Origin: Teratosphaeria epicoccoides
Lineage: Eukaryota > Ascomycota > Dothideomycetes > Mycosphaerellales > Teratosphaeriaceae
Direction of reading: 5' to 3'
DNA length: 64,000 nucleotides
Assembly: GCA_021401465.1 (NCBI GenBank)
Contig: JADDMT010000011.1
Coordinates: forward strand, 372,001-436,000
Of the stretch, positions 61,164 through 64,000 are shown piece after piece (the stretch's first letter is position 1; every line of letters starts with the position of its first letter). The notes under the pieces are model-generated. The model saw nothing but the letters and a program-made list of their open reading frames with translations. It was not told the origin of the DNA and ran no database searches. The translations under genes and the position numbers were made by a program.

Positions 61164-62509
61164 TGGAGATGCGCAAGCTCGCTCAGGCATGAATCGACGT
61201 CGATTCGCTCTCCACGAGACCCGAATACCTCCCACACAGAGCCGACCGTCCTCGCAAGCCGCTCAATCAGCTGAGTCTGTCCGACGTCAGACTCCGACCA
61301 CAGCGCGGCAGACTGCAAAGCCATGTAGCAATGTTCAAGCAGACTGAGGCGACGGCCAAGCCAATGTTCCTTTTGAGCCAAGCCGCGAAAGCTCTTCTGT
61401 TCTACTCGCCTACCACTGCGACTATCAGCGTCCGTACGTCGACGATTAGGAACAGTAAGGGCAGGGTGTTGGTGTTGGCCATCTGATTTTCGTCTTGTGG
61501 TCCGTCAACCGTGTCCGCAGTGACTAATCTCCTCAGGTGTGGAAGATCGCTGTTTGCGAAATTGCGCTCCCGATCGCGGCTCGGTTGAAGCCCTTGCCGG
61601 GTTCGTCTCTGTTGAGCCTTGATGACGGTGCTTCATGCCACACGTCAGCATGATCAACGCAAGCAGCGGGGCCAGGGCGGGCTGACTACTGATTGGCACT
61701 GTGAGTGCCTCCAGGAATTTGACTTGCTCTCCCCGCAAGAATGCCGAGGCGAGTTGGCCCTGTGAGTGTATCTCAACGGGATGGACATAAGGCTCCAAAG
61801 GGATTGTTCATGGCGAGCGTGGACGCCGTCCATGATATGCCACCTGCACATCCAGCGCCCACATTCCGCTGGTCTCGCAATCTGCGCTGCGCTTGATAGA
61901 ACTTTTGGTCCCACGCGTGACGAAGGCGGACGACCCATTGCTTTCTGGTATCAGGACATACTGTCCGCGTCTTGTTGCGCTACCAAAGCAGAAGCACGTT
62001 GCCGAGTATGGGCGCTAATAGCTTGAGCGCTCCATACTTTCAGCCCCGTATCTTTGCTGCTAGGAGGTGTACAGTGTCTTCCTACCTCGTGCGTAATGAG
62101 GTCGTCTTCAAGCAGACCCTAGACCACAACCTGCACCAGATTCTGACGGGGGGGGATTATTATCAGTGGGTTTGGAGAAGAAGGAGAAGGATCTGGAGGG
62201 CGAGGGAAGAAAGTGCTTGGGAGACTTGTGGGATTTGCAATGGAGAGACGCACTCGTTTTCAATAGTGAGAATAAGAATAGACGGCTTTATCGGGCGTGA
62301 GCAGCACGGAAGTTCTATCTATTGTGTATGATATTCACATAGCTGGCTACACGATTATAAACTCACCCCTGCAAGCGGTGCACGGCGTGCCCTCGCAAAG
62401 TCCGGGAACGGAGGTGTGCTGCGTGCAACCCGACTCTCGCCACAAGACCTATTACGTCCATAAGCCAGAATCCATTCCTTGCAGCACTCACGGCCACCAC
62501 GCCCGCAGT
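61164..62509. other. Intergenic, no gene seen
   Basis: About 1.35 kb between TRS65 and the FAD oxidoreductase. Frames here are short or antisense to flanking genes. A run of eight G (about 62149-62156) is the only notable element. Confidence 0.5.
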
Positions 62510-64000
62510 TCACTCCCTCGGCACCCAATCCTTCCACTTGCTCGCCCTCGCCTGCACATAATCTCCCGATCTCACCGCCTGTCTCAGCCCCGTCAAGCCC
62601 GGGACCGGCCATACCGACTTGAACCACCGACTCCAGGCAGCAGTGCCGCTCGCGCTCGCAGCCTCGACTTTGACTTTCTCGTACACACTCGGCAAGCCCT
62701 GCGCTCCCGACGTCCGGCGCAGGCCATCGTACCATTGTCTGTCGAAGTCGGCCCAGAATTCGGACTCGGAATGGTAGGTCTGCGCGTACAGCCATCGCAT
62801 GCCATTGAGTTCCTTCAGTTTGGCTTCGATATCGCGGTTCGCGGTGATGAAGGCCTCGCGATCGGGGGGCCCGAGGCCCCAGAGGCCGATGTTGAGCATC
62901 TGCTCCGGCGTCCCCGTGTTCCTCTCCAGCACGTCCGGCAGTCGGGACGTATCGTGCGGATGCATAGTCGGCATGGCGCTCGGCTGCAACGGACACAGCC
63001 ACAATGGCCAGATGCCTAACCTCTCGTCTTCGTACCGAATGAACTCCTCGGCGCTGCGGTAGGGGAGCGCGAGATCCTGCACGAACATCCGTTCCGTGTG
63101 CCCGGAGCCGTGGAGCGCTTTGTACAACATCCTCGTGTGCAGGAAATCATCCAGGAACCAACGCGTCCAGTCGTTGAAGGGCACCAGGCCGTGGAAGTAT
63201 GTGAAGGCGGCGCGGCCGACCCAGAAGCCGCCGCGGTCGTAGCGGAAAAGGTAGTCGGGGAGGGGGATGAGCTCTTGGTAGGGGGTGGTGGGGGAGGTGT
63301 GGGTGGTGATTTTTTGTTGGACGTGCAGGTAGAACCAGGGGTCTGAGGGGGCGGAGAAGCGCTGGATTGGGGTGGAAGGATGAGTAGGTCCATCGACCAT
63401 CCGGGCGGTGATGAGGGCGCCGTGGGTGGGGGAGAAGAGGATGCCGTCGACGTAGTCTATGTCCTCGTTTGCCGGGTCCGCCAGCTCGCGGATCCTCTTC
63501 ACAGCTTCTGCGGTGCTGCTCGTAGGATGATACGTCGCTTCCACGTATTTCTTGGCGGGCTTCAGGTGGATCTCGAGAAGAGTCACGACTCCCAACGTTC
63601 CCAGGGCTCCCGCCGCGCCACGGAAGAGATCCGGATTCTGCGTGTCGGAGCAGGTCACTACATGCTCACCATTCGCCAACACCATCTCCACAGACCTCAG
63701 GGTGCGATCGAAGAAGCCGTGGCGGAACGAAGAGCTCTCGCCACTCGTGCCGCTGTAGCCGCCCCCGGCAGTGATTCCGGGAAACTCCATGACGACGGGG
63801 GGGATGAGGTTGTGTTCCAGGGTTGCTTCGACGAGGCGGTCCATGGAGACGTTGGGCTCAACCAGCGCCATCTGAGTTTCAGCGTTGACGCTCAGAACAT
63901 TGCTGAGGCGACTGGTGTCGACGACTTTGGATGGATGCCGGCCGAGCGCGGATTTGCGGGTGCTGTTTGTGGAGCCGTGAAAGATGCGGAAGCGTTCGCC
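62510..64000 (-). CDS. FAD-linked oxidoreductase, Delta(24)-sterol reductase-like (5' end cut by window)
   Basis: Partial: 496 residues seen; the gene continues past the right edge. The frame is open from 64000 (ERFRIFHGSTNSTR) to the stop at 62510. FAD-binding PCMH-type motifs are present: VMEFPGITAGGGYSGTSGES, then GEHVVTCSDTQNPDLFRGAA and GALGTLGVVTLLEI. The C-terminal half contains FWVGRAAFTYFHGLVPFNDW, TRWFLDDFLHTRMLY and RYEDERLGIWPLWLCPLQP, as in DHCR24-like proteins of plants, animals and filamentous fungi. These reduce sterol side chains or related substrates with FAD and NADPH. In fungi the family is diverse and the true substrate is unknown. No C-terminal targeting signal is obvious (ends DWVPRE). 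Confidence 0.88.
   Translation of the reverse strand, partial: GERFRIFHGSTNSTRKSALGRHPSKVVDTSRLSNVLSVNAETQMALVEPNVSMDRLVEATLEHNLIPPVVMEFPGITAGGGYSGTSGESSSFRHGFFDRTLRSVEMVLANGEHVVTCSDTQNPDLFRGAAGALGTLGVVTLLEIHLKPAKKYVEATYHPTSSTAEAVKRIRELADPANEDIDYVDGILFSPTHGALITARMVDGPTHPSTPIQRFSAPSDPWFYLHVQQKITTHTSPTTPYQELIPLPDYLFRYDRGGFWVGRAAFTYFHGLVPFNDWTRWFLDDFLHTRMLYKALHGSGHTERMFVQDLALPYRSAEEFIRYEDERLGIWPLWLCPLQPSAMPTMHPHDTSRLPDVLERNTGTPEQMLNIGLWGLGPPDREAFITANRDIEAKLKELNGMRWLYAQTYHSESEFWADFDRQWYDGLRRTSGAQGLPSVYEKVKVEAASASGTAAWSRWFKSVWPVPGLTGLRQAVRSGDYVQARASKWKDWVPRE

Noticed and set aside
62297..63019. 240-codon plus-strand frame antisense to the FAD oxidoreductase.
   Set aside because: No motif; the minus strand has a complete FAD-binding domain and family-typical C-terminus.
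1..64000. CRISPR arrays, insertion sequences, rRNA and tRNA genes.
   Set aside because: None recognised on reading; repeats present are microsatellites or the coding 36-base array. A tRNA scan was not possible here.

Overview
The window is 64 kb of nuclear DNA from a filamentous ascomycete. Introns are short (about 36-133 bases) with GT(G/A)xGT donors and CTRAY branch points. Two HET-domain loci, a DUF3425 bZIP locus, a DUF6536 relic and a fungal Trs65 subunit point to Pezizomycotina. Dothideomycetes is my guess from general gene content, not a measured placement. No rRNA, tRNA, transposon, CRISPR or prokaryote-type operon was recognised.

Layout. 1-9 kb: two single-pass, Ser/Thr-rich membrane proteins and a large alpha/beta hydrolase. 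10-14 kb: a strip of broken genes (bZIP regulator, probable medium- and short-chain dehydrogenases, acyl-CoA ligase) beside an intact acyl-CoA dehydrogenase. 16-19 kb: a small GPI-type wall protein and an intact HET protein. 19-35 kb: a dense housekeeping block with CUE5, DHX35-type helicase, an aldo-keto reductase, RIX7, VPS20, RRN6, SPC25 and a PITH-domain protein. 35-38 kb: a decayed HET gene, then a tiny gene encoding a peptide of four 12-residue repeats behind its own CCAAT/TATA promoter. 38-43 kb: mitochondrial branched-chain aminotransferase and SCY1 pseudokinase. 43-47 kb: broken BTB and DUF6536 genes and an unassigned stretch. 47-61 kb: LIM protein, a Cys-rich secreted protein, RPL9, a DHA1-type MFS transporter, SAS10/UTP3, MMS2-type UEV and TRS65. 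62.5 kb to the right edge: a truncated FAD-linked (DHCR24-like) oxidoreductase.

The housekeeping genes cover ribosome production (RRN6 for Pol I, SAS10 and RIX7 for processing and export, RPL9), membrane traffic (VPS20, TRS65, SCY1, CUE5), chromosome segregation (SPC25) and DNA-damage tolerance (MMS2). Many are arranged as divergent pairs sharing 250-520-base promoters. The spliced models were built by reading both strands and joining frames where splice consensus and family motifs agree. They are hand predictions.

The most unusual items are the repeat-peptide gene at 37.7 kb (the repeats differ almost only at synonymous positions), a 109-codon acidic extension in frame behind the UEV stop codon, and two pseudogenes that kept both ends of the protein but lost the middle.
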